Of a stretch of 64,000 nt of DNA, positions 55,885 to 64,000 are shown piece after piece. The position numbers and the translations under genes were made by a program. This DNA is from Magnetococcales bacterium. Lineage in GTDB: Bacteria > Pseudomonadota > Magnetococcia > Magnetococcales > Magnetaquicoccaceae. Every line of letters starts with the position of its first letter. Positions within the stretch are counted from its first letter, which is position 1. The notes beneath the pieces are model-generated. The model was not told the origin of the DNA. It ran no database searches and saw only the letters and a list, made by a program, of their open reading frames with translations. The DNA is taken from NCBI GenBank assembly GCA_015231915.1, contig JADGAR010000007.1, forward strand, positions 27,337-91,336. Reading direction: 5' to 3'.

Positions 55885-58800
55885 GCATTATTAAAGAAAA
55901 ATATCGACGACTTGCCCCGAGATTGTCATATTTGGCAGACGAGGTAGTTTTGACCCAGGCATGGAAAAAATCACAAAGATATATTCGCAAAATCAATTGG
56001 TATGCAGACCTATTAGAGTTGGACCAATCAGCCATCCTTTTAGAAGAGCGAATTGGCGCATGGCAAGAGCAAATCAAGAGATCAAATATAACCAACACCG
56101 ACATGCGTCTTGTGCCAGCCCCAAAAACGCATCGCTGGGGATTTGAAAAGAGTGTGTGGAAACCGACGGAGAAGGGAAAAGATGGTGCGATCAAGCCGAT
56201 CATGCTGCGCCCATTAGCTCATATTAACATTAAGGAGCAGACCATGGCCACCGCCGCCATGCTATGCTTGGCCGACTGCATCGAAACAGCACAAGGGGAC
56301 ACGTCGGAAACTGATTATATTAAGGCACGTAACATGGGTATACACAGTTACGGTAATCGACTTTTGTGTACGTTTGACAAAGAAAATCTTGGTAAGAATG
56401 ATCGACCACTTGCCACATTTAATTGGGGTAACTCGGAGACATATAGCCGCTATTATGTTAATTATAGACGCTTTCAAGCGCGTCCCCACTTTATTGCTGA
56501 GCACATACAAGACCAACTCAGTGAAAATGATGAAATCTTTATAGTCAAATTGGATATTTCCTCTTTCTATGATTGCATATGTCGCGCGACGTTGATTGAT
56601 TGTTTAAAAAATGAATATAAAGAGTTTATAAAAAATTATTCTTCAGTCAACACAAAAAGCACTAAAGAATTCTGGAAGGTGTTACAGTTAATTATGAATT
56701 GGCAATGGGATAAAAAAGATGATTGTTATGAAATATATTTAAAAAATGGAGTTCTTCCAAAGGGACTTCCGCAAGGCCTCGTGGCTAGTGGTTTTTTTGC
56801 AAATGCCTACATGTTAAAATTTGATCGGTTCATTAGCAGTAATCTTAAAAAGACATTAGAAGAATATAATATTATGCCTGATGACGACCCATCGCAAATA
56901 TTATCAAGCATTACATTACATGATTATTGTCGCTATGTTGATGATATACGTTTAGTTATCAGCATAAAACAAAAAATAGATTTTTCTGAAGAAAATGCAG
57001 TAAATTATATAACAAAATTTTTGAATCATTGCCTAAAAATAAAAACAGACTCTAATGACACTCAATACAAATTATCAATCAATAATGACAAAACAGAAAT
57101 AACCTCATTTCGTCTTGCAGCAAGTCAAACTGGAGTGACTGCCCGCATGGCATTGATTCAAAAAAGTCTGAGCGGCCCGACGGACATGGATGCACTCCGT
57201 GAAACCACAGCCGGTTTGAATGAATTGTTGACCGCAACTGACCATTTTGACTGTTGTACCGACCCCAAAGGCGAAATCACCCATCCACTTGCCAAAATCA
57301 TCAATCAAAAATCAGAAGTTAGAGACGATACGTTAAAGCGGTTTGCCGCCTACAGATTAAAATACACACTCCGCCGTCGCAGAGGAATGACGGATCTGAA
57401 CGTCATACTGGAAACCGGTGTCAGCGCGGGAGAAGCCATAGACCATGAAATGGAAACTTATGCCCGCAAAATGGTACGCGCTTGGTCTCATGACCCCGCT
57501 TTGGTACCCGTACTTCGCTTGGCTATGGATCTCTTCCCCAGCCATGATTTGTTGCGCCCTGTTCTGGATTCTTTGCGCGAAACGATTGCACCATCACGGA
57601 GAAAAAACGCCCAGGAGGGTACCTTGGTCGCTTGGTATGTCATTGCCGATTTACTGAAGGCTGGAGCGGTGGAAACAGGCATCTATGCAGGAGATGAGGA
57701 ATTACCAGCGACTTCAAACCAAAAAAAATATCAATCTACACTATTGGAATTTACCAAAGCCTATGTATTCAAAAACAAAAATGCGCCATGGTACGTTTTA
57801 CAACAAGCTTTGTTGCTATTGGTCACTGTTGAACCTTGCCCAGCATTTCAACTAACAAACAGTTCAAAAGAAATTGATCACTATCAAACACTTTTGAATG
57901 CCGCATCGTACACGAGCTGTCAGCCATTGGATCAGGATACTCTTGTTATACATATGTTGTTCCAACAAATACATAAGAATGAAGATCGATTTGCAAGATG
58001 GTTAATAGATTCTCTGGCTAATTCTGAACATTCAGATCGTATAAAGCTGTTAGAAACAGTCAGCTTTAACCGTCCAGACATCATGTCAGCAGTACTACAA
58101 GAACTCAAACGTCGAAAACAGAATTGGATTGATCCAAATCACGAATATTTGAAAATTCCATCTGGTATTCTTGATACTTCCAGAGACTTAAGCGAACTTG
58201 ATGGTACAGAAGTACCTTTGTGGAAAATCATCACACATGCTGACAACCCGTTTAGACATGAAATTCCCTGGTTGCGGCTTGCAAAAGCATTGATCAGGAT
58301 GCTTGCTGGACACGAATACAATAATGAACTAATTATGCGTTTTTCCTTGCGCAATATAAAGATCAAAGCAAACAATTGGAAAGAATTGAATAAACCTGGA
58401 TACTCAACAAATTCTATAAAAATTATTTTTGATTCTGAAGGATCGGCAGACCCCAGACTTGTCAAGCCTGATTGGTGTGACAGGAAATGGGTTCGATTCT
58501 ACGTCTTGGGTCGTTTACTTCGTTCCGCCATCACTGGAGAGGAAGATTTTACTATTACACCTTATCTCCACCGCCAGGATTGGAAAGCTTACCATGGCAT
58601 GCGCAACAGCTGGTACACCCGTCGGATGGGTATGATGCATTCTCCGGAAGCCCTTGGTGGGGAAGCAGCACCATTCTCTCCTTGGGTCAGCGAAATCCTA
58701 ATGCGGTTATTACAATGGCCAGGAGCAAGAGCAGATACAAAGCTTATTGAAAATTTTGAAACCATTCAGTCATTACACGATCTGCGCAGAATGATCAACA

Positions 58801-59771
58801 GACGCATTATTGAATTATCAAAATTGTTTGGAAGAGCTTCAAACCTGCCAGTCTACCCAATCATCATTGGACATACTCTCCGCCAGGATGGAGTCTTACG
58901 CGTAGCCCTTGCCCAAACGCTGATGCCTAAACAGTCGGATTTCACTACGCTTGATCCATACCTCAACCATTCCACCTACCGACCTGTACATCGAAATCAT
59001 CTGACAACCGTTTGCTCATTGATAGTGTCACAGTTGAAAGCACAAAACGCTGCCGAAAGCAATACTACTAAAGAAAAATCGACAGCTTTGGCGGATTTGA
59101 TCATTTTCCCTGAGCTTTCGGTACATCCAGACGATATAAAAATTCTAAAAAGCCTCTCTGATGCTACAAATGCGATACTTTTCTTTGGTATGACGCCCTT
59201 TAAAATTAAAAATGAAAAAATCATCAATACAGCTTGTTGGCTCATCCCTGATCATCGTTCGACTGGACGCTCATGGGTTATCAGACAACAAGGAAAATGG
59301 CATCAGACAGTAAACGAGCAGGAACTTAAAATTGTTCCGTGGAGGCCTTACCAAGTAATTATTGAACTGCCAAAAAATAATCACAGCAAACGTGGATTCA
59401 GAATAACTGGCGCTATTTGTTATGATGCTACCGATTTGAATTTAGTAGCAGATATGAAAAATTTGTCAGATCTTTTTGTTATTACAGCTATGAACAAAGA
59501 CGTTCAAACGTTTGATAATATGGTGGCGGCACTGCATTATCATATGTATCAACATGTAGTGCTTGTAAACACAGGAGAATTTGGAGGATCCACAGTTCAA
59601 GCACCTTTTAAAGAAAGGCATGATAAGCTTATTACTCATTTGCATGGCGGTGGGCAGATTGGTGTGAGCATCTTTGATATTGACTTGATGGATTTCGGCC
59701 CGGATGCCACTTTTGCAGAGACAAAACAACTGAAAAAATTCCCACCTGCAAACTTCACGAGATTCACATAA
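55881..59771 (+). CDS. Reverse transcriptase-nitrilase fusion, DRT type 1 (UG1-like)
   Basis: Defence-associated reverse transcriptase of the type 1 architecture (unknown-group 1 RT with a C-terminal nitrilase). The 1296-residue protein has an RT domain with FIVKLDISSFYDCICRATLI (motif A Asp 225), LPKGLPQGLVASGFFANAYM (LPQG 296-299), CRYVDDIRLVISIK (YVDD 352-355) and SINNDKTEITSF. A long helical middle region follows. The last 250 residues form a nitrilase-like hydrolase: IIFPELSVHPDDIKIL (Glu 1078) and ITGAICYDATDLNLVADM (Cys 1180), with GEFGGSTVQAP near the end; the triad Lys lies between but was not pinned down. All catalytic residues seem intact. The gene is strikingly AT-rich against its neighbours, indicating transfer. 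No second conserved gene is beside it. Confidence 0.88.
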   Translation: MSIIKEKYRRLAPRLSYLADEVVLTQAWKKSQRYIRKINWYADLLELDQSAILLEERIGAWQEQIKRSNITNTDMRLVPAPKTHRWGFEKSVWKPTEKGKDGAIKPIMLRPLAHINIKEQTMATAAMLCLADCIETAQGDTSETDYIKARNMGIHSYGNRLLCTFDKENLGKNDRPLATFNWGNSETYSRYYVNYRRFQARPHFIAEHIQDQLSENDEIFIVKLDISSFYDCICRATLIDCLKNEYKEFIKNYSSVNTKSTKEFWKVLQLIMNWQWDKKDDCYEIYLKNGVLPKGLPQGLVASGFFANAYMLKFDRFISSNLKKTLEEYNIMPDDDPSQILSSITLHDYCRYVDDIRLVISIKQKIDFSEENAVNYITKFLNHCLKIKTDSNDTQYKLSINNDKTEITSFRLAASQTGVTARMALIQKSLSGPTDMDALRETTAGLNELLTATDHFDCCTDPKGEITHPLAKIINQKSEVRDDTLKRFAAYRLKYTLRRRRGMTDLNVILETGVSAGEAIDHEMETYARKMVRAWSHDPALVPVLRLAMDLFPSHDLLRPVLDSLRETIAPSRRKNAQEGTLVAWYVIADLLKAGAVETGIYAGDEELPATSNQKKYQSTLLEFTKAYVFKNKNAPWYVLQQALLLLVTVEPCPAFQLTNSSKEIDHYQTLLNAASYTSCQPLDQDTLVIHMLFQQIHKNEDRFARWLIDSLANSEHSDRIKLLETVSFNRPDIMSAVLQELKRRKQNWIDPNHEYLKIPSGILDTSRDLSELDGTEVPLWKIITHADNPFRHEIPWLRLAKALIRMLAGHEYNNELIMRFSLRNIKIKANNWKELNKPGYSTNSIKIIFDSEGSADPRLVKPDWCDRKWVRFYVLGRLLRSAITGEEDFTITPYLHRQDWKAYHGMRNSWYTRRMGMMHSPEALGGEAAPFSPWVSEILMRLLQWPGARADTKLIENFETIQSLHDLRRMINRRIIELSKLFGRASNLPVYPIIIGHTLRQDGVLRVALAQTLMPKQSDFTTLDPYLNHSTYRPVHRNHLTTVCSLIVSQLKAQNAAESNTTKEKSTALADLIIFPELSVHPDDIKILKSLSDATNAILFFGMTPFKIKNEKIINTACWLIPDHRSTGRSWVIRQQGKWHQTVNEQELKIVPWRPYQVIIELPKNNHSKRGFRITGAICYDATDLNLVADMKNLSDLFVITAMNKDVQTFDNMVAALHYHMYQHVVLVNTGEFGGSTVQAPFKERHDKLITHLHGGGQIGVSIFDIDLMDFGPDATFAETKQLKKFPPANFTRFT

Positions 59772-59809
59772 ACATGTCGTGAGCAACCTTCGCAGACGAC
59801 GGAGTGACC

Positions 59810-59986
59810 ATGTGGACAGACCCGATCATTGAAGAAATCCGCAAGGTGCGCGAGGAACACGCCGCCCGGTTCCATTACGATCCGGTGGCCATCTACAACG
59901 ATCTGGTGCGCATGCAAAGGGAATCGGGCCGGGAATACGTCGATTTGTCGCGTCGTCCCGAAGAAAAAAACCGCACGACCGGCTGA
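59810..59986 (+). CDS. Short conserved protein of unknown function
   Basis: A 58-residue acidic helical protein with a pattern seen in small bacterial families of unknown role (MWTDPIIEEIRKVREEHAAR, then YDPVAIYNDLVRMQRESGRE). Related short proteins are sometimes found with toxin genes, but no toxin lies beside it. GGAG precedes the ATG at 59810. It follows the AT-rich RT gene but has GC-rich codons, so it probably belongs to the host side of the island edge. Its stop shares the palindrome TGATCA with the convergent glcD-like gene. Confidence 0.65.
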   Translation: MWTDPIIEEIRKVREEHAARFHYDPVAIYNDLVRMQRESGREYVDLSRRPEEKNRTTG

Positions 59987-61393
59987 TCAGGCGCTTTCGC
60001 CGAAGATCTTGCCCGGATTGAGGATGCCCTTGGGATCGAACAGCCGCTTGATGTTTTTTTGCAGTTCCAAAGCGACCGGATCCAGCTCCCAGTGGATGTG
60101 ATCGCGCTTCATGATGCCCACGCCATGCTCCCCGGACAAGGTCCCGCCCAGGTCCAACACCAGCCGGAACACCCGGTCCAGCGCGCCCCTGGCCCTGGCC
60201 ATCAGATCGGCGTCGGCGGGATCCACCAAAAGATTGACGTGAATGTTGCCGTTGCCGGCATGCCCGAACCCGACGATGGGCACCCCGGAGGCGGCGGAAA
60301 TCCCCTCCAGACCGGCAACCAGCTCGCTCAGCCGGGAGACCGGCACCACCACGTCCTCGTTGATCCGGCGCGGGGCGATGCGGGTGAGGGTCGGCGACAG
60401 GGCATGCCGTGCCGCCCACACCCGGCGGGTTTCCTCTTCGGTGGCGGCCAGAAAGGTCTCCAGCGGGGCGAAGGGCCGCAGCCGCTCCAGCATCTCCTCG
60501 GCCTTGCGCCCCACCTCGCCGGCAGACCCCTCCACCTCCAGCAACAGCAACGCCCTCCCCTCCTCCGGGATCCCGACCCCGCCCTCACGGCGCAACAAGG
60601 CCAGCGCGGCAGGATCCAGAAACTCCAGGGCCGACGGCGGCTCCCCGCTCCCCATCACCCCGGCCACCGCCTGGGTGGCATCCCCCATGGAACGAAAACA
60701 GGCCCGCAACAGCCGGCGCGCCTCCGGGCGCGGGGCCAGACGCAACACCGCCTCCACCACCACCGCCAGGGTCCCTTCCGAACCGATCAGCAACTGAGTC
60801 AGGTCATATCCCACCACCCCCTTGGTGGTCCTGACGCCGGTGCGCATCGGCGTCCCGTCCGGCAGCACCACGGTCAGGCCCAGCACCCAATGGCGGGTCA
60901 CGCCGTAACGCACCGCGTTGGGACCCGCCGAACACATGGCCAGATTGCCCCCGATGGTGCAACTGCGCGCCGATGAAGGATCCGGCGGCCAGAACAGACC
61001 GTGCGTCTGCAACACCCGGTCCAGCTCCCCGTTGACCACCCCCGGCTCCACCACCGCCAGCCGGTCCTCCGGGACCACGGCAAGGATGCGGTTCAACCGC
61101 TGGGTGGAAAGAATCACCCCCCCGGACACCGCCAGCGCCCCGCCGACACATCCGGTCCCGGCCCCGCGCGGCACCACCGGAACCCCTGCCCGATGACACA
61201 CCCGCAACACCGCCGCCACCTGCTCCCGGTTCTCCGGCAGGGCCACGGCCCAGGGCAGATGCCTTTGCCCGGCATTGTCCCAGGCATACGCCTCGCGCTG
61301 GGCAGCACCCGTCAACAGGCCGCCGGGTCCCAAAGCCGACGCCAGCTCCCCCGTCAGGCCGGGGTCCGGCTCAGAAACCGCCTTCAACGACAC
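59987..61393 (-). CDS. FAD-linked oxidase, GlcD/D-lactate dehydrogenase type
   Basis: Predicted to oxidise a 2-hydroxy acid such as glycolate or D-lactate. FAD-binding part: VPVVPRGAGTGCVGGALAVS, DPSSARSCTIGGNLAMCSAG, and GYDLTQLLIGSEGTLAVVVE. C-terminal part: IVGFGHAGNGNIHVNLLVD and LSGEHGVGIMKRDHI, ending KIFGESA. The GTG at 61393 is a likely start, giving 468 residues and overlapping the upstream lipoprotein gene by 23 bases; the ribosome site is weak, so the start is uncertain. GlcE and GlcF are not present, which makes a single-subunit D-lactate dehydrogenase (or similar) as likely as glycolate oxidase. Confidence 0.9.
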   Translation of the reverse strand: MSLKAVSEPDPGLTGELASALGPGGLLTGAAQREAYAWDNAGQRHLPWAVALPENREQVAAVLRVCHRAGVPVVPRGAGTGCVGGALAVSGGVILSTQRLNRILAVVPEDRLAVVEPGVVNGELDRVLQTHGLFWPPDPSSARSCTIGGNLAMCSAGPNAVRYGVTRHWVLGLTVVLPDGTPMRTGVRTTKGVVGYDLTQLLIGSEGTLAVVVEAVLRLAPRPEARRLLRACFRSMGDATQAVAGVMGSGEPPSALEFLDPAALALLRREGGVGIPEEGRALLLLEVEGSAGEVGRKAEEMLERLRPFAPLETFLAATEEETRRVWAARHALSPTLTRIAPRRINEDVVVPVSRLSELVAGLEGISAASGVPIVGFGHAGNGNIHVNLLVDPADADLMARARGALDRVFRLVLDLGGTLSGEHGVGIMKRDHIHWELDPVALELQKNIKRLFDPKGILNPGKIFGESA

Positions 61394-62123
61394 TGCCCGG
61401 CTTGACGGGAGACTTGGCAGGGGGCACAGGCTCCGGATTGGGCGGCAGGGCGACCTTCTCCGGCTGACCGCTCCCCGTATCGCCATAACGCACCGGGGCC
61501 GGGGTCGGGGGCGGTCCTGCGTCCTTGGCCGGGGTGGAGGTCACCGGTTGCGCCTTGGGATTCACCTCGATGTAGGAAACCACCTCGCGCACCCCCTTGA
61601 CCTGCCGCGCCACCTCGATGGCCCGGTTGCGCTCCGCCACCGATTGGGTCATCCCGGTCAGATAGACCACCCCCTTGGTGGTCTCGACGTGAACGTCCAG
61701 CCCACGCACCAGCTCGTCCGCCAGCAGCCGGATCTTCACCTCGTTGGTGTACCAGGCGTCCTTGGTGAGTTCCCCCAAACTCGCCTGCTGCACCTTCAAC
61801 TCCGAATGGACCCGCACCACCCCGCGCGTGGCCTTGGCGATGTTCATCGCGGTATCGATCTCCTCCTGGGAGGAGGCCGTACCGGTCAGCAACACCACCC
61901 CCTGATAGACCGAGACGTTGATGTTGGCAAAACTCACCTTGTCGTGCCGCATGTAATAGCTGCGCAGCTTCATGGCCAGCATGTTGTCCTCGATGGCGGC
62001 CTCCGGACTGCGGCGCTCGCCCAGAAAACCGGAAGAGACCGGCCCGTTCGGGCTGTCCATGGGCACGCACCCGGTCAGCCCCGCCAACAGCAGCCAGGCG
62101 CAAATCACTCGTAAACGGTTCAT
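61371..62123 (-). CDS. Dual-BON-domain lipoprotein (DolP/YraP-like)
   Basis: Outer-membrane or periplasmic lipoprotein of the DolP type, linked to envelope integrity. The start at 62123 gives a lipoprotein signal (VICAWLLLAGLTGC). Two BON domains follow: AIEDNMLAMKLRSYYMRHD with VSVYQGVVLLTGTASSQEE, and YTNEVKIRLLADELVRGLDV with TTKGVVYLTGMTQSVAERN. The last 60 residues are a Pro-rich tail (PPPTPAPVRYGDTGSGQPEK) that DolP lacks. It is 35 bases after yraN on the same strand, as in the yraN-yraO-yraP neighbourhood of enterobacteria. Confidence 0.9.
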   Translation of the reverse strand: MNRLRVICAWLLLAGLTGCVPMDSPNGPVSSGFLGERRSPEAAIEDNMLAMKLRSYYMRHDKVSFANINVSVYQGVVLLTGTASSQEEIDTAMNIAKATRGVVRVHSELKVQQASLGELTKDAWYTNEVKIRLLADELVRGLDVHVETTKGVVYLTGMTQSVAERNRAIEVARQVKGVREVVSYIEVNPKAQPVTSTPAKDAGPPPTPAPVRYGDTGSGQPEKVALPPNPEPVPPAKSPVKPGSVVEGGF

Positions 62124-62158
62124 CGACTTCTCTCCCTCGTCCTCGAAAAAGTTTGCCG

Positions 62159-62536
62159 TTATTCCCATCCGGGGCGGAAGGCGTCCGCGATCACCTCGAC
62201 ACGCCACCACAACCCCGCTCGCCACAACAAGACCACATCGAACCGGCACTCCAGATGGGCCAGATCGGGACGGCTCCCCAGGTACTCCATGGCCAAGCGC
62301 GCCAGCCTGTGCCGCTTGCGGGCATCGACGGCCTCCCCGGGTTCCCCGCTCCCGGTCACGCGCCGGGCCTTGATTTCACAGAATACCAGAATTTCTCCCT
62401 GTTTGGCCACCAGATCCAGTTCGCCCCCCCGCAATCGGACATTGCTGGCCAGAATCCGGTAGCCCATGCCTCGCAAACGCCGGGCGGCCAGCCTTTCCGC
62501 CAGCATGCCGAACCGTTTCCCCCCCTCCTCCGCCAT
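62159..62536 (-). CDS. YraN (UPF0102) endonuclease-like protein
   Basis: Small protein with a restriction-endonuclease-like fold; biological role not established, possibly in DNA processing. The 125 residues include GMLAERLAARRLRGMGYRIL, then RLRGGELDLVAKQGEILVFC followed by EIKARR, giving the E...D...E-x-K type catalytic pattern, and RHRLARLAMEYL. Length and motif spacing match the family. It precedes the BON lipoprotein gene and is divergent from the RfbH region. Confidence 0.93.
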   Translation of the reverse strand: MAEEGGKRFGMLAERLAARRLRGMGYRILASNVRLRGGELDLVAKQGEILVFCEIKARRVTGSGEPGEAVDARKRHRLARLAMEYLGSRPDLAHLECRFDVVLLWRAGLWWRVEVIADAFRPGWE

Positions 62537-62641
62537 GCATCGCTCCTGGAAATTTTTGCTGGATTAATTTCACCGCTTGTTTATGATGGAAGGCCGCAAT
62601 CGCAAGCCACGCCCATTTCGAACCAGGGAACACCGTAAAAC

Positions 62642-62899
62642 ATGCGCAACCAGGCCCACGAACGGAGAATAGCAAAAGCCACCACCGGAAGAAATCCTTT
62701 CTCCTCGCGGCCCGCATCCGACGCGCCGGAAAACGGTGCCAGGCAACTCCCTGTCCTCCCCTCGACAGCTCTGCCCCGCCTGCTGCTCCCCAGAAAGCGG
62801 ATCCATGCCCTGTTGGCCGCCCTCTGGCAGCGGGATGCAGACCCGCTCCCGGAACTGGCGCCGCCGGAGCTTGCGCACAAGGCCGGAGAGACGCCATGA
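62642..62899 (+). CDS. Small basic protein of unknown function
   Basis: An 85-residue frame rich in Arg, Pro and Leu with no recognised domain, for example [20 protein letters not shown] near the middle. The only support is that its stop overlaps the next start as ATGA and that the codons are GC-rich like the neighbours. It could be a coupled leader or a spurious frame. Confidence 0.4.
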   Translation: MRNQAHERRIAKATTGRNPFSSRPASDAPENGARQLPVLPSTALPRLLLPRKRIHALLAALWQRDADPLPELAPPELAHKAGETP

Positions 62900-64000
62900 C
62901 GACCCAACCCGGCGCCATCGTCCGCCCGGATCCGACCCGCGCGGATTGCTTCCTGATCCTGGCTGTTGCCGGCACCCCCGACGAACGGGTTGCCGTGGCC
63001 CTGGAAAGCGGCCCTGCGGTGGGCGAATACGCCTGCGCGCTCCGCGCCCACGACCTCGCTTTCGGCCAGATGGAGCAACCCGTCACGATCCGCGTGGACC
63101 GCACCCTGTTGCTTGCCAGCGGGGGCGAGGTCACGGCCCGCCTGCGCCGGGAAAAGCTCAAGGAGATCCTCTCCTTGTGGGCGCGCCTGACCACCAGGGC
63201 CAATTACCACGCCCTGCACCGCCCCAACCTGGAGGCCCCCTTCCAGCCGGGCAAGGATCGGGTCCATTACGCCGGACGCCACTTCGACGACCGGGAAATG
63301 GTCCTGCTGATGGAAAGCGCGCTGGATTTCTGGCTTACCAGCGGGCGCTTCGCGGAGCGGTTCGAAGCGGATATGGCACGGTTTCTGGGGGTCAAGTACT
63401 GTTCGCTGGTCAACTCCGGGTCGTCGGCCAATCTCCTGGCCTGCATGGCCCTCACCTCCCCCCGGCTGGGGGAACGGCGCCTGCACCGGGGCGACGAGGT
63501 GATCACCGTGGCCGCCGGCTTCCCCACCACGGTGGCCCCCGTTCTCCAGTACGGCGCGGTTCCGGTGTTCGTGGACGTGACCCTGCCCACCTACAACATC
63601 GACTGCACCATGCTGGAAGAGGCCCTCTCGGAACGGACCAAGGCGGTCATGGTGGCCCACACCCTGGGCAACCCCTTCGATCTGGCGACGGTGAAGGCCT
63701 TCTGCGACCGCCACGACCTGTGGCTGATCGAAGACAACTGCGACGCCCTCGGCTCCCGCTACCGGCTGAACGGGGAGTGGCATTACACCGGGACCATCGG
63801 CCACCTGGGGACCTCCAGCTTCTATCCGCCCCACCACATGACCATGGGCGAAGGCGGCGCAGTCTACACCAGCGACGTGCGACTCCACCGCCTGGTGGAG
63901 TCGTTCCGCGACTGGGGCCGCGACTGCTGGTGCCCGGGAGGCCGCGACAACACCTGCAAGAACCGCTTCAACCAGACCTTCGGCGCCCTCCCTCCGGGGT
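62896..64000 (+). CDS. RfbH-type CDP-4-keto-6-deoxyhexose 3-dehydratase (runs off the window)
   Basis: PMP-dependent enzyme of the DegT/StrS fold that removes the C3 hydroxyl in 3,6-dideoxyhexose synthesis for O-antigen. From about residue 95 the sequence matches Rfb[72 protein letters not shown] and [18 protein letters not shown], where His replaces the usual PLP lysine, diagnostic of the dehydratase. The first about 80 residues ([20 protein letters not shown] to [18 protein letters not shown]) are extra and look somewhat like a PemK/MazF-type small barrel. The start at 62896 overlaps the small frame before it. About 368 codons are present. Confidence 0.9.
   Translation, partial: MTTQPGAIVRPDPTRADCFLILAVAGTPDERVAVALESGPAVGEYACALRAHDLAFGQMEQPVTIRVDRTLLLASGGEVTARLRREKLKEILSLWARLTTRANYHALHRPNLEAPFQPGKDRVHYAGRHFDDREMVLLMESALDFWLTSGRFAERFEADMARFLGVKYCSLVNSGSSANLLACMALTSPRLGERRLHRGDEVITVAAGFPTTVAPVLQYGAVPVFVDVTLPTYNIDCTMLEEALSERTKAVMVAHTLGNPFDLATVKAFCDRHDLWLIEDNCDALGSRYRLNGEWHYTGTIGHLGTSSFYPPHHMTMGEGGAVYTSDVRLHRLVESFRDWGRDCWCPGGRDNTCKNRFNQTFGALPPG

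Noticed and set aside
58480-58500. GGTTCGATTC-like stretch hinting at a tRNA T arm
   Set aside because: It lies inside the RT-nitrilase coding region and no cloverleaf can be drawn around it.

Overview
The window is a GC-rich, tightly packed stretch of chromosome from a flagellated Gram-negative bacterium. SecB, an outer-membrane TolC/RND export set, lipoproteins (a dual-BON protein like DolP/YraP), FkpA-like and BepA-like periplasmic proteins, LPS-type sugar genes and DksA all point to a proteobacterium. Genes often overlap by ATGA, and several convergent pairs share 3' ends. A deep-branching alphaproteobacterial or Magnetococcia-like host would fit, but this is a guess from gene style, not a proven placement.

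Region 1 (1-14.7 kb): a truncated leuS; a CadR/PbrR-type MerR regulator divergent from a Cd/Zn/Pb P-type ATPase, with a textbook 19-bp-spacer MerR promoter; the flagellar export genes fliQ-fliR; larC-larB for the nickel-pincer cofactor; an FkpA-like isomerase; secB; queF; a cNMP-GGDEF protein; a PEGA-domain protein; mutS. Region 2 (14.7-17.6 kb): flaG, a short flagellin, motE and fliJ on the minus strand, with sigma-28-like promoters. Region 3 (17.6-35.4 kb): an M48/TPR protease, panBCD with folK, M15 and M14 peptidases, dapC-dapD, a DJ-1 protein, monomeric isocitrate dehydrogenase with a strong terminator, a GT9 glycosyltransferase and a large membrane/spermidine-synthase-like protein.

Region 4 (35.4-40.1 kb) is a lower-GC accessory island: a RhuM-family protein, a two-TM SLATT-like protein, and a retron of type III architecture. 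The retron comprises a phosphoribosyltransferase-like protein with a C-terminal winged helix, a visible msr-msd RNA region with matching a1/a2 repeats, and a retron reverse transcriptase. Region 5 (40.1-54.8 kb) returns to GC-rich DNA: a dmeR-dmeF-like metal sensor/exporter pair, a TPR-glycosyltransferase, a minus-strand operon coding an acyl carrier protein, an MBOAT acyltransferase, a STAS protein, an MFS transporter and an HD-GYP-like protein, then a TolC-MFP-RND tripartite pump and dksA.

Region 6 (54.8-59.8 kb) is a second, strongly AT-rich island. It carries a 1296-residue reverse transcriptase-nitrilase fusion of the DRT type 1 (UG1) kind, preceded by a remnant of a type I restriction HsdR gene whose stop overlaps its start. 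Region 7 (59.8-64 kb): a short conserved protein, a GlcD-like FAD oxidase, the dual-BON lipoprotein, YraN, and the first part of an RfbH-type dehydratase with an unusual N-terminal domain.

The most notable content is two different reverse-transcriptase-based defence systems about 16 kb apart. The retron has a predictable non-coding RNA and an adjacent SLATT gene that may be an extra component. All functions are read from sequence motifs; no database search was possible.
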